NCBI GenBank assembly: GCA_030432035.1
Contig: JAUIHO010000023.1
Location: 1-35,251, forward strand
From: Phycisphaerae bacterium
GTDB taxonomy: Bacteria; Planctomycetota; Phycisphaerae; UBA1845; UTPLA1
Reading direction: 5' to 3'
DNA: 35,251 bases
Below are positions 23,430-31,605 of the stretch, piece after piece. The notes beneath the pieces are model-generated. The model searched no databases, was not told the DNA's origin, and saw only the letters and a program-made list of their open reading frames with translations. Each line of letters starts with the position of its first letter. Positions within the stretch are counted from its first letter, which is position 1. The translations under genes were made by a program, and so were the position numbers.

Positions 23430-26051
23430 TGGATTGAATTGATGTGAAGTACGTTTCGCCTCGCTGGTGACGGGCTCGGCTTTTGCCTTTTCTTTTGCCT
23501 CAAGCCGGCGAATGCGATCGTGCAATTGCTCGTTCTTCTCGCGCAATTGTTTCAGTTCTTCTTCGAGGCGCTCGAGTTCTTCACTGCCATCCTCATCGTC
23601 GTCGAGTCCATTGAGCGCCTGTTTGGCGGCCCACTTCGCGCGACGGTCATCACCATCCGCCAATTCCTTTAACTCCGACTTGAGCATGCGCGTGAGGCCA
23701 TCCGTTGACGACGCTGCAAAAATCGCCGACCGCCTTAACCCCCGATTCTTTCCCGTTAAGAACGGCCGCAAGGCATCACTCGCTGATTCTAGGAACGCGC
23801 CATCCTCTTCGAATTCAGCCGCAAGATCGCCAATGGCTTCGATGGCGCCGCGACGCACATCCGAGTCGTGCTGAGGCTTTAACCAATCTTGCAGTTCGTC
23901 AATCGTTGCCACCGTACCGAGCTTTGCCAAACCGCGCAACGCTGCCGTACGAACCATCTCGCGATGCGAATCCCGCTGCAGACACACGCGCAGCCGACGT
24001 ATCGCATCTTCATCTCCACGCTTCGCCAGCTTGGCGTAAGCCTCGATGGCAGCCTCCTGCACCCTGTAACTGTCGTGCTCATTGTCGACGAATCGCATCA
24101 CCACCCGAGTCACGTCATCGTCAGCCGTTAGATCACCCAACGCCTTTAGAACTGCAGCCAACACCTTTGGATGCTCTACTTCCACCGCCGCCAATAGCGC
24201 CGCCCGCGAATCGGGCTCGTCAAATTCACCCAACACGCGCGCCGCTTCGGATCGAACCGCCCAATGCGCGTCGCCTAGAAGCAACACGCGCAACTCCTCA
24301 ACAAACCTCGCGTCGGTATCCTTCTCAAGATGCTTTATTGCGCGTATTTGCAGCACCGGATTGACGTCGTGAAGCTGCGCTAACCACATGCGCCGCGGCT
24401 TATCTTCGGAAAGCTCCATCAACACGGCCATCGATGGATCGATTCGCACCGCTTCGGGCGCCGTCGCAAGCGAGAAATACACAACCATCTCTTTTTGGTC
24501 GATGTATTGATTGAATGTGCGAGCCTGATAGTCGTCGCCCGGCGCGCTCGTAACGAAGTCAATCTGAAGTGGAAAGTGAAACGCTTCATCCTTCTGCGTC
24601 TGCTTAATCGTTAATTTGGCCAGCTTATCTTCGGGCAGCCACTCGTAGGCAACATTCACGCTCGGGTGAGCGGGTCGTGCCGTCCAGTCGTGAAAGAATC
24701 GCGACAGGCTATGCCCAGACACGTGCTCCATCACCCGCCGCAGATCGCTGGTTTCGACGGTGCGATGACCGAATTCCTTTACATAGGCATTAATCGCGGC
24801 CCAAAACACGTCGTCACCGAGGCGGCGTCGCAACATGTGCAAGACGCAGGCACCTTTTGAGTACGCCCTTGAATCAAATTGGCTACCGGCCGAGTCATAC
24901 ATGGGATCGACGACAGGCTTGTCTTTGCCGCCGCTCTTTGCGCGATCGGCCTTGCGCATCATGTTGTATGCAAACTCAGCGGGACCGTTGTGGTGCTCGT
25001 CCCAAAGCGCTTCAAAGTAGGTTGCAAAGCCCTCATTCAGCCAGAGGTGCGCCCAATCGTTACACGTTAGCAAATCGCCAAACCACTGATGCGCCAGTTC
25101 GTGCGCTACAAGCCCGTCGCTGCTCGTGTCGAGATGCGCCCGATCGTCGTGGAGCGTCGATTCACCTAGCGTGGTTGAACTCGTGTTCTCCATGCCACCG
25201 CCGAATTGGTAGCAACAAAGCTGATCGTACTTGGGCCACGGGTAGTTAACGCCGATCTTCGCGCTGAAGAAATCCAGCATCTTGGTCGTATTCTCGAAGG
25301 AATTGCCCATTTGGACTTCGAATTCCTTGCGCACGTAATACGTCACCGGTATGCCGTTCCATGTCTCGGTCTTCGTTACAAAGTCGCCCACGACCAACGT
25401 GACCAAATACACCACATGCGGCTTATCGAGCTTCCAATGAAACGTTCGGCGACCATCGTCAAGATCTCGCGTTTCGATCAACTCGCCATTGCTCACGGCA
25501 ATGTATGGCTTCTTCGTTGTGCAGATGATCTCCGTCGTTTGCATTTCGTTCGGATGGTCGAAGCACGGGATCCAATAACGATTGCTGGTCGACTGGCCTT
25601 GCGACCAAAGTTGATAAGGTGCCTGCGGATCTTCCTCAGACGGCTTAAAGAAATGCAGGCCGCGCTCCGGGTCATGCAGTCGATACTTCACGCCGATTTC
25701 GATCTGCTGGTTGCGCTGAAGCGTACGACCGAATGGAACGATCAATTTCTTCTCGTCGTAATCGAAATCTGGGGTGAGTACATCCCCCGAGGCGGCACGG
25801 ACGCGCACCTCAACATCTTTAAAGTCAACCGCATCGAGGGTGATCGAATCGATCGGTCGTAGCGCCCGACCTGCAATTGTCGCTACCGACTCGGCCGTTT
25901 GGGCATCGAGGTCAACGTCGATCTCAAGCCGAATATGCGTGATATCAAATGGACGATCTTCCGGAAAGTGCATCTCGTCAGCATACGCAGACGCCGTTAC
26001 CGTCAAGCTCAACGACAAAGCGCACAAAGCAACACAACAAATGCGAATCAT
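23346..26051 (-). CDS. M1-family aminopeptidase with HEAT repeats and coiled coil
   Basis: Exported zinc aminopeptidase of about 901 residues. ATG 26051 is chosen: TGGAG precedes it and a signal peptide follows (ICCVALCALSLSLTVTASAYA); longer in-frame versions would overlap the HD gene. The M1 core shows the exopeptidase motif GGGMENTSSTTL and HELAHQWFGDLL (zinc site near residue 317), with the third ligand in LNEGFATYFE. About residues 590-820 hold HEAT/PBS-lyase-type repeats (VRSEAARVLGEFDEPDSRAA and others). A charged coiled coil (ELERLEEELKQLREKNEQLH) and a Lys-rich end follow. It is third in a minus-strand set with the amidohydrolase and HD genes. The last ~28 codons run antisense through the CBS gene, so the true stop deserves checking. 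Confidence 0.93.
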   Translation of the reverse strand: MIRICCVALCALSLSLTVTASAYADEMHFPEDRPFDITHIRLEIDVDLDAQTAESVATIAGRALRPIDSITLDAVDFKDVEVRVRAASGDVLTPDFDYDEKKLIVPFGRTLQRNQQIEIGVKYRLHDPERGLHFFKPSEEDPQAPYQLWSQGQSTSNRYWIPCFDHPNEMQTTEIICTTKKPYIAVSNGELIETRDLDDGRRTFHWKLDKPHVVYLVTLVVGDFVTKTETWNGIPVTYYVRKEFEVQMGNSFENTTKMLDFFSAKIGVNYPWPKYDQLCCYQFGGGMENTSSTTLGESTLHDDRAHLDTSSDGLVAHELAHQWFGDLLTCNDWAHLWLNEGFATYFEALWDEHHNGPAEFAYNMMRKADRAKSGGKDKPVVDPMYDSAGSQFDSRAYSKGACVLHMLRRRLGDDVFWAAINAYVKEFGHRTVETSDLRRVMEHVSGHSLSRFFHDWTARPAHPSVNVAYEWLPEDKLAKLTIKQTQKDEAFHFPLQIDFVTSAPGDDYQARTFNQYIDQKEMVVYFSLATAPEAVRIDPSMAVLMELSEDKPRRMWLAQLHDVNPVLQIRAIKHLEKDTDARFVEELRVLLLGDAHWAVRSEAARVLGEFDEPDSRAALLAAVEVEHPKVLAAVLKALGDLTADDDVTRVVMRFVDNEHDSYRVQEAAIEAYAKLAKRGDEDAIRRLRVCLQRDSHREMVRTAALRGLAKLGTVATIDELQDWLKPQHDSDVRRGAIEAIGDLAAEFEEDGAFLESASDALRPFLTGKNRGLRRSAIFAASSTDGLTRMLKSELKELADGDDRRAKWAAKQALNGLDDDEDGSEELERLEEELKQLREKNEQLHDRIRRLEAKEKAKAEPVTSEAKRTSHQFNPSRRLRRTLLCMGVFQVCDDVQRVGFAE

Positions 26052-26097
26052 ACTCCACTCCATATCCCACTTCTGCCAAGCGAAATCAACGCCCGCT

Positions 26098-26652
26098 CTA
26101 TAAGCCGATGCGTTCGCGCGCCGCCTGCAATCCTTCGACGCAGTTGGCAATATGTTCATCCAACGGTAACTCAAGCAATTCCGCCCCCTTGTTCACATCG
26201 TCGCGGCTCACGGCGGCGGCAAAGGCGGGCGTCTTCAACTTTTTCTTCACGGATTTCGGCGTCATGCCGTCAAGCTTCTGCGGTCGCACCAACGCCACGG
26301 CGTATATGAATCCGCTCAACTCATCGACGGCGAACAGCGTTTTCCGTAACGGTCGATCCAACGGGTAATCATCGTGATTCCAGTCGGCGTGTGACATGAC
26401 CGCCCCGATGATCTCCTCATCGACGCCGCGCTCACGAAGAATCTTAGCGCCCTCACGTGTGTGTGCCGGCGGTTCCGGCCAACGTTCGTAATCAAAATCG
26501 TGCAGCAAGCCGACGACACCCCACAGCTCTTCATCGGCCCCGTTCTTCGCCGCATAATGCCGCATCGACGCTTCGACGCACAACATGTGTGTGCGCAGCG
26601 ATTCGGACGAAACGAATTCGCAGACCAAATCCCAAGCTTCCGTTCGATTCAT
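26098..26652 (-). CDS. HD-domain phosphohydrolase-like protein
   Basis: A 184-residue cytoplasmic protein with an HD fold. Candidate metal ligands are H22 (RTHML), the pair H51-D52 (GLLHDFDYERWP), and H64 and H88 (VMSHADWNHDD). HD proteins of this size act as nucleotide or metabolite phosphohydrolases; the substrate is not evident. The ATG overlaps the stop of the upstream amidohydrolase gene by one base (TGATG at 26650-26654), so translation is probably coupled. The next gene, an M1 peptidase, starts 46 bases downstream on the same strand. Confidence 0.88.
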   Translation of the reverse strand: MNRTEAWDLVCEFVSSESLRTHMLCVEASMRHYAAKNGADEELWGVVGLLHDFDYERWPEPPAHTREGAKILRERGVDEEIIGAVMSHADWNHDDYPLDRPLRKTLFAVDELSGFIYAVALVRPQKLDGMTPKSVKKKLKTPAFAAAVSRDDVNKGAELLELPLDEHIANCVEGLQAARERIGL

Positions 26653-29600
26653 CAGTTGCGCTCCCAGAAAAAGCTTGGTCGTTGCACCTCGTCCGGATAG
26701 AGCTGATTCATCGTCGCCGCGTCGTACACACGCCCGTTTTGCACCACCAATTCAATTGAGCTGGTGTTGCGGATATCTTCCAGCGGGTTGGCATCCAATA
26801 CGACGAAGTCCGCCAACTTGCCAGTCTCCAACGAGCCCACATCGCCATCGAGGCCGACGTACCACGCGGGATACAGCGTGCCGCAGCGAATCACTTCCAA
26901 TGGCGTCATGCCGCCCTGGGCAAACATCCACAGCTCCCAATGATGCGCCAAGCCAGCCAACTGACCGTGCGCGCCGAGATTTACGCGCACACCGCTGTCG
27001 AGCAGCTTCTTACATAGCGTCGCGTTACTGATGTGATTGAATTCGTTATCCGGCACCATGCGTCGCCGTCGCGCGCGCGGGTCGATCACAAAGCGCGGCG
27101 TGAACGTCATCAAGCGTTCGTTTTCCCACACGTTTTGATGTTGATACCAGTAATGCTCACCGTACAGCCCGCCGTATCCGACCGTCAGCGTGGGCGTGTA
27201 ACCGACCTTCGTAGCCGACCACAGTTGCGCGACATCGTCATACGCATTTGCGACGGGAATCGAATGTTCTACGCCGGTATGGCCATCCACCACCATCGTG
27301 AGGTTGTGTTGCAATAGCGATCCGCCTTCGGGCACAACCATCATTTCCAACTCGCGCGCCGCGGCGACCACTTGCTGGCGTTGATCGCGCCGCGGTTGGT
27401 TATAACTCTTCACGCTCACCGCCCCCACGGCTTTCATGCGACGCAAGTGCGAACGTGCATCATCGACGCTGTCGATCTCGGCCTTAAAGGGTGCCTTCGC
27501 GCCGTAGAGAATGGTACCTGTCGAGAAAATGCGAGGAGCCGTGATCGCCCCAATGCGCTGCAACTCGGCAGCACCGAAAATGCTGTTGGTATCGTGCGAC
27601 GGGTCGTGAATCGTCGTGACGCCGAAGGCGAGCTTCGCATAATGCGACCAATTCGCCTGCGGGTGAATCCCCTGCGTCGCGTACGGACCGTGATCGTGGA
27701 CGTCGACCAAGCCGGGCATAATCGTGCGCCCATCCATCTTGTACACCTTAGCGTCGGTCGGAATCTCTACATCATCCTTCGCGCCCACAGCCACGAGCCG
27801 ATTGTTCTCGACGACAAGCGTACCGTTTTCGATCACTTCATCGCCGCGCATCGTGATGATGCGGGCACCGACAAACGCGACGATTCCGCTCGGCTTGTCG
27901 GCGGGTAATGTCGGCGCAATATTGACGCCGCTGTCTGGCACATTCCAATCCGAACTGCTCGGGTCAGTGATCGACAACAACGCATCGTTCACGGGCACCG
28001 TGTAGAGATCGCCTCCCAGCGTCCAATGCAGATTCTTCCCATCGGGTGAAAAGTGCGCAAACTCACCCGCATCGAGTGAGACCGTCGCCAACGGTACCGA
28101 TTTCATCTTCGGGCTCACCGTCAACGGTTTGCCGGTGCGCGGAAACTCCGTCAGGCGCACGTTGAAGCGCTCAGTAAAAGCCAGTCGTTTGCCGTCGGGC
28201 GAAACGCGATAGCGTAGCGCGTTTTCGCTTGTCGCTTCAACGCGCTCATCGCTGCCATCGAGATCGATGCTGAGCAACTGCCGCTTGTCAGTATCACCCT
28301 CGCGCGTGTCGCGTTGAAAATAGAGCCGTTTGGAATCCTGAATGAAATGCGGGTGACTACCGCTGCGCGCGATCAACGTCGGCTCGCCGCCATCAATCGG
28401 CATCTGATAGAGGCCCATTTCGTCGTCGTAAAGTTCCGACCGTAGATAACCGCCGCGCGTCTTGCGAAACACGATGTTTTTTCCATCCGACGACACTGCT
28501 GTTTCGACGTAATGCCCCGGTTTGTCCGTCAGCTTGCGACCAGTCCCGCCGCCGATGGGTACGATCTTGATCGCACCGAGCGACGCGTCATTCCACGTGG
28601 CGTACACCACCTGCTTACCGTCGGGCGTGAGCGACGGATACAGCTCGAACTCATCTGCATCGGCACATAGCCGCGTCGGCTCACCATCCGGTAACGACTT
28701 CCCCCATAGCTTGCCGAATGCCTGATAGATCACCCGTTTCCCATCCGGCGTGACCTGTGCCCACCGTAAAACGCGTGCCTTTACCTTGTCTGGAGCAACA
28801 TCGACCTTGTAGCGCAAAGCGTCCGCAACCTGCCGCGTATCGCGCACGTGAAACGGAATTTCGCGCACGTCGCCGCTGTCGATATTGATGCGTCTAATCT
28901 TTCCCTTCGCATAGAATACGATCGATTTGGAATCCGGCGTCCACGCCATGCTCGGGTACACACCATGAATCGCCCACGTCTCTTGCATGTCGCGCGTAAG
29001 GTCGTCATAGATCGACCATTCGCGACCGCTTTCGATGTCTTTCAAAAACAAGTTCGCCTGATAGCGCACGCGCCGCACGAAAGCGATATGTTTTCCGTCG
29101 GGTGACGGCGTCGGCCGCACAGCTCCGCCCGGTCCTTTGATGTACTTCTCCGAGTCGCCCGTTTCACGATCGACGCGAAACACGGCGTAGATTTCATCGT
29201 TCGGATCTTTGCTGTATTCAAACGTGCCTCCAGCTGTAGCGTCGCGACTGTAATACAGATACTTTCCGTCGGGCGAAAAGATCGGCTCGCCCACATCCTT
29301 CTGCTTGTTCGGCTTCTCGGTCATCTGCAAACCGTCTCCGCCGCTGATGTGATACAGCCATATCTCGCCCGCGCCCAAACTGCGGCGCGAGGTAAAGTGC
29401 TTGCGCGCTGCGATGAAGTTGCCATCCGGCGCCCATACCGGGCTGTTGAGCAACCGAAAGCTCTCTTTGGTAACTTGCTGAAGATCGTTCCCGTCGACGG
29501 ACATCGTCCAGATATTGTCACCACCGCCGCGATCACTTGTGAACGCGATTCGCTTACCGTCCGGACTGAAGCGCGGCTGCATATCCCACGCGATGCCGCT

Positions 29601-30002
29601 CGTCAGCGCCGTTGCGTCGCCGCCATCAACCGGGATGCGATAGATATCACCGAGCAAGTCGAACACGATCGTCTTCCCATCGGGGCTTAGATCGAGGTTC
29701 ATCCACGTGCCTTCGTCGACATCGATGTCGATATCGCGATAGGCATACGGCGGGTTTTGAACATCCCACGATTTGTCGGAATTGCTATCCGCCGAATCCT
29801 CAGACGTGCTCGACGACGGGCCCGCATCGCCGCCCTCTTCGACGGTCGGCCAGCCGAACTCGTCGCCGCCCGGCAACATCGGATGGCACGCATCCGGACC
29901 GCAGCAGGGCCGCGATTGCGCCGACGCCGCTTGGGCCGACAGCATTGCGACAGCCGCCGCCAGAATGAGGCCGACTTTGACGTGAGTACCTGAATCGTTC
30001 AT
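26652..30002 (-). CDS. Secreted TolB-type beta-propeller fused to amidohydrolase
   Basis: A 1116-residue exported protein with signal peptide (VGLILAAAVAMLSAQAASAQ). Residues ~90-700 contain WD40-like/TolB propeller blades, many with the tag FSPDGK or TPDGK (for example FSPDGKRIAFTSDRGGGDNI). The C-terminal ~400 residues form a metal-dependent amidohydrolase. HxH lies in VDVHDHG near residue 767, a lysine possibly carboxylated in SVKSYNQP near 864, and later histidines near 910 and 1014. The end GSLETGKLADFVVLDANP is a typical amidohydrolase tail. Family members are often annotated as Xaa-Pro dipeptidase or imidazolonepropionase-like, so the substrate is open. It heads the minus-strand set with the HD and M1 genes and diverges from an M28 peptidase gene. 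AAGGGTGG precedes the start. Confidence 0.92.
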   Translation of the reverse strand: MNDSGTHVKVGLILAAAVAMLSAQAASAQSRPCCGPDACHPMLPGGDEFGWPTVEEGGDAGPSSSTSEDSADSNSDKSWDVQNPPYAYRDIDIDVDEGTWMNLDLSPDGKTIVFDLLGDIYRIPVDGGDATALTSGIAWDMQPRFSPDGKRIAFTSDRGGGDNIWTMSVDGNDLQQVTKESFRLLNSPVWAPDGNFIAARKHFTSRRSLGAGEIWLYHISGGDGLQMTEKPNKQKDVGEPIFSPDGKYLYYSRDATAGGTFEYSKDPNDEIYAVFRVDRETGDSEKYIKGPGGAVRPTPSPDGKHIAFVRRVRYQANLFLKDIESGREWSIYDDLTRDMQETWAIHGVYPSMAWTPDSKSIVFYAKGKIRRINIDSGDVREIPFHVRDTRQVADALRYKVDVAPDKVKARVLRWAQVTPDGKRVIYQAFGKLWGKSLPDGEPTRLCADADEFELYPSLTPDGKQVVYATWNDASLGAIKIVPIGGGTGRKLTDKPGHYVETAVSSDGKNIVFRKTRGGYLRSELYDDEMGLYQMPIDGGEPTLIARSGSHPHFIQDSKRLYFQRDTREGDTDKRQLLSIDLDGSDERVEATSENALRYRVSPDGKRLAFTERFNVRLTEFPRTGKPLTVSPKMKSVPLATVSLDAGEFAHFSPDGKNLHWTLGGDLYTVPVNDALLSITDPSSSDWNVPDSGVNIAPTLPADKPSGIVAFVGARIITMRGDEVIENGTLVVENNRLVAVGAKDDVEIPTDAKVYKMDGRTIMPGLVDVHDHGPYATQGIHPQANWSHYAKLAFGVTTIHDPSHDTNSIFGAAELQRIGAITAPRIFSTGTILYGAKAPFKAEIDSVDDARSHLRRMKAVGAVSVKSYNQPRRDQRQQVVAAARELEMMVVPEGGSLLQHNLTMVVDGHTGVEHSIPVANAYDDVAQLWSATKVGYTPTLTVGYGGLYGEHYWYQHQNVWENERLMTFTPRFVIDPRARRRRMVPDNEFNHISNATLCKKLLDSGVRVNLGAHGQLAGLAHHWELWMFAQGGMTPLEVIRCGTLYPAWYVGLDGDVGSLETGKLADFVVLDANPLEDIRNTSSIELVVQNGRVYDAATMNQLYPDEVQRPSFFWERN

Positions 30003-30062
30003 CTATATTTGCCACCCTTAGAACTTGAGAGAGCTCCCCATGCCGACATCCCGCGACGTCGC

Positions 30063-30092
30063 TTGGTCGCGTCACCGCCGTCAGGTTACAAT
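30063..30092 (+). promoter_or_regulatory. Possible promoter for the M28 peptidase gene
   Basis: TTGGTC (30063-30068) and TACAAT (30087-30092) are 18 bases apart, 32 bases before the chosen ATG. They lie in the 121-base divergent gap with the amidohydrolase gene. Confidence 0.4.
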
Positions 30093-30123
30093 TCCACCAT
30101 CGCGAATGAGGAGCTATTCGACT

Positions 30124-31581
30124 ATGACCGCATTGTCTCGTATTTCAACGTTATTGGCGCTCGTGCTTTTCCCTGCCGTCGGTATTGCCGAAGACCAGCA
30201 AGCCGCCACCGTGCGTCAAAAACTCGAACAGCAATACGGTGCCACCACCCAACGCATCATGCGTGAAACCCTCAAGGGTAATGAAGCGTGGCAGAAAATG
30301 CACGAGCTGTGCGACGGCATCGGCTTTCGGCTGAGCGGCTCGCCCGGCCTCGAAGAGGCCATCGACTGGGCCGTCGATTCCATGAAGAAAGACGGTCAGG
30401 AAAACTGCCGCCGCGAGAAAGTCATGATTCCAAAATGGACGCGCGGCAAAGAATGGGCCCGCATGGAATCGCCGCGCAAGTTCGACATCCACATGCTCGG
30501 CCTCGGCATGTCGGTTGGCACGCCAGCCGAGGGAATCACCGCACCAGTGGTGGTGGTGCACGATGAAGAAAGCTTCGCCAAAGCGTCCGACCAAATGAAG
30601 GGCAAGTTTGTCCTCTTCAATAACCCCATGCCCGAATACACCGAAGAGCACGGTGCCTGCTATGGCCATACCGTCCGTTTTCGTTACGGTGGCCCAGCGT
30701 TAGCCGCTGAAAAAGGTGCGGTCGGATGTTTGGTGCGATCGGTAACGGCACGCAGCTTACGCTCACCCCACACGGGCTCCACCGGTTACCAGGACGACAT
30801 TCCCAAGATTCCGGCCGCAGCCATCTCAACGGAAGACGCCGACATGATTCAGCGCCTTACCGACCAGGGGCAAGAAGTCACGATCACGCTCAAAATGGAC
30901 GCCAAGAACCACGGCATGGTGCCGTCTGCAAACGTCATTGCCGAATACGTTGGCCGCGAGAAGCCCGAAGAGATCGTCATCATCAGTGGGCACATCGATG
31001 CCTGGGATGTTGGCCACGGCGCCCACGACGACGGCGGTGGATGCGTGATGGCGATGGAAGCGATCAACGTGTTGCGCAAACTCAAGCTGCGACCGCGACG
31101 CACCATCCGCGTGGTGCTTTGGACCAACGAAGAAAACGGTCAGGAGGGCGCGAAGCAATACGCACTCGATCATGCGAACGAACTCGCCAATCACGTAGCG
31201 GCGATCGAAAGTGATTCGGGCGTGTTTCAGCCGCAGGGTTTTAGCGTGCAACATATCGATCCGGCCAAGGGCAAAATCGCGGAAGAGAATTTGGCCCACT
31301 TCTTCGCGCTAATGAATCGGCCCGGCCTTACGAAGATCAAAAGCGGCTGGTCGGGTGCGGATATCTCACACATCAAGCACGGTGAGCTACCGTTGATGGG
31401 TTTGATTGTCGAAGGTTCGACGTATTTTGATTATCACCACACCCATGCGGATACGCTCGATAAAGTCGATCCCAAAGACCTAACCGACTGCGTCGCTACG
31501 CTAGCGGCGATTAGTTATCTGTTGGCGGAGATTCCAGGGCGTTTGGACGAACCGTTGTTTGCCGACCCGTCGTTGAATTAA
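30124..31581 (+). CDS. Secreted M28-family metallopeptidase
   Basis: Predicted exported zinc aminopeptidase or carboxypeptidase of about 485 residues. ATG 30124 is chosen because GAGGAG lies at 30108-30113 and a signal peptide follows (ISTLLALVLFPAVGIAE); an earlier in-frame ATG gives an Arg-rich leader. A protease-associated (PA)-like insertion spans about residues 140-250. The M28 metal site is visible: H290 (SGHIDAWDVG), D302 (HDDGGG), the catalytic and ligand Glu pair at 336-337 (TNEENG), Asp near 364 (ESDSG), and His near 441 (HHTHADT). The architecture resembles plasma glutamate carboxypeptidase-like proteins. It diverges from the amidohydrolase gene and converges on the M4 peptidase gene, with 24 bases between the stops. 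Confidence 0.92.
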   Translation: MTALSRISTLLALVLFPAVGIAEDQQAATVRQKLEQQYGATTQRIMRETLKGNEAWQKMHELCDGIGFRLSGSPGLEEAIDWAVDSMKKDGQENCRREKVMIPKWTRGKEWARMESPRKFDIHMLGLGMSVGTPAEGITAPVVVVHDEESFAKASDQMKGKFVLFNNPMPEYTEEHGACYGHTVRFRYGGPALAAEKGAVGCLVRSVTARSLRSPHTGSTGYQDDIPKIPAAAISTEDADMIQRLTDQGQEVTITLKMDAKNHGMVPSANVIAEYVGREKPEEIVIISGHIDAWDVGHGAHDDGGGCVMAMEAINVLRKLKLRPRRTIRVVLWTNEENGQEGAKQYALDHANELANHVAAIESDSGVFQPQGFSVQHIDPAKGKIAEENLAHFFALMNRPGLTKIKSGWSGADISHIKHGELPLMGLIVEGSTYFDYHHTHADTLDKVDPKDLTDCVATLAAISYLLAEIPGRLDEPLFADPSLN

Positions 31582-31605
31582 CGGAACGTGAGAGCTTCAA
31601 TCTCG

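Noticed and set aside
30036..30050. Further copy of the CATGCCGAC repeat core upstream of the M28 gene
   Set aside because: Only about nine bases match and no partner arm lies at the expected distance; likely chance.
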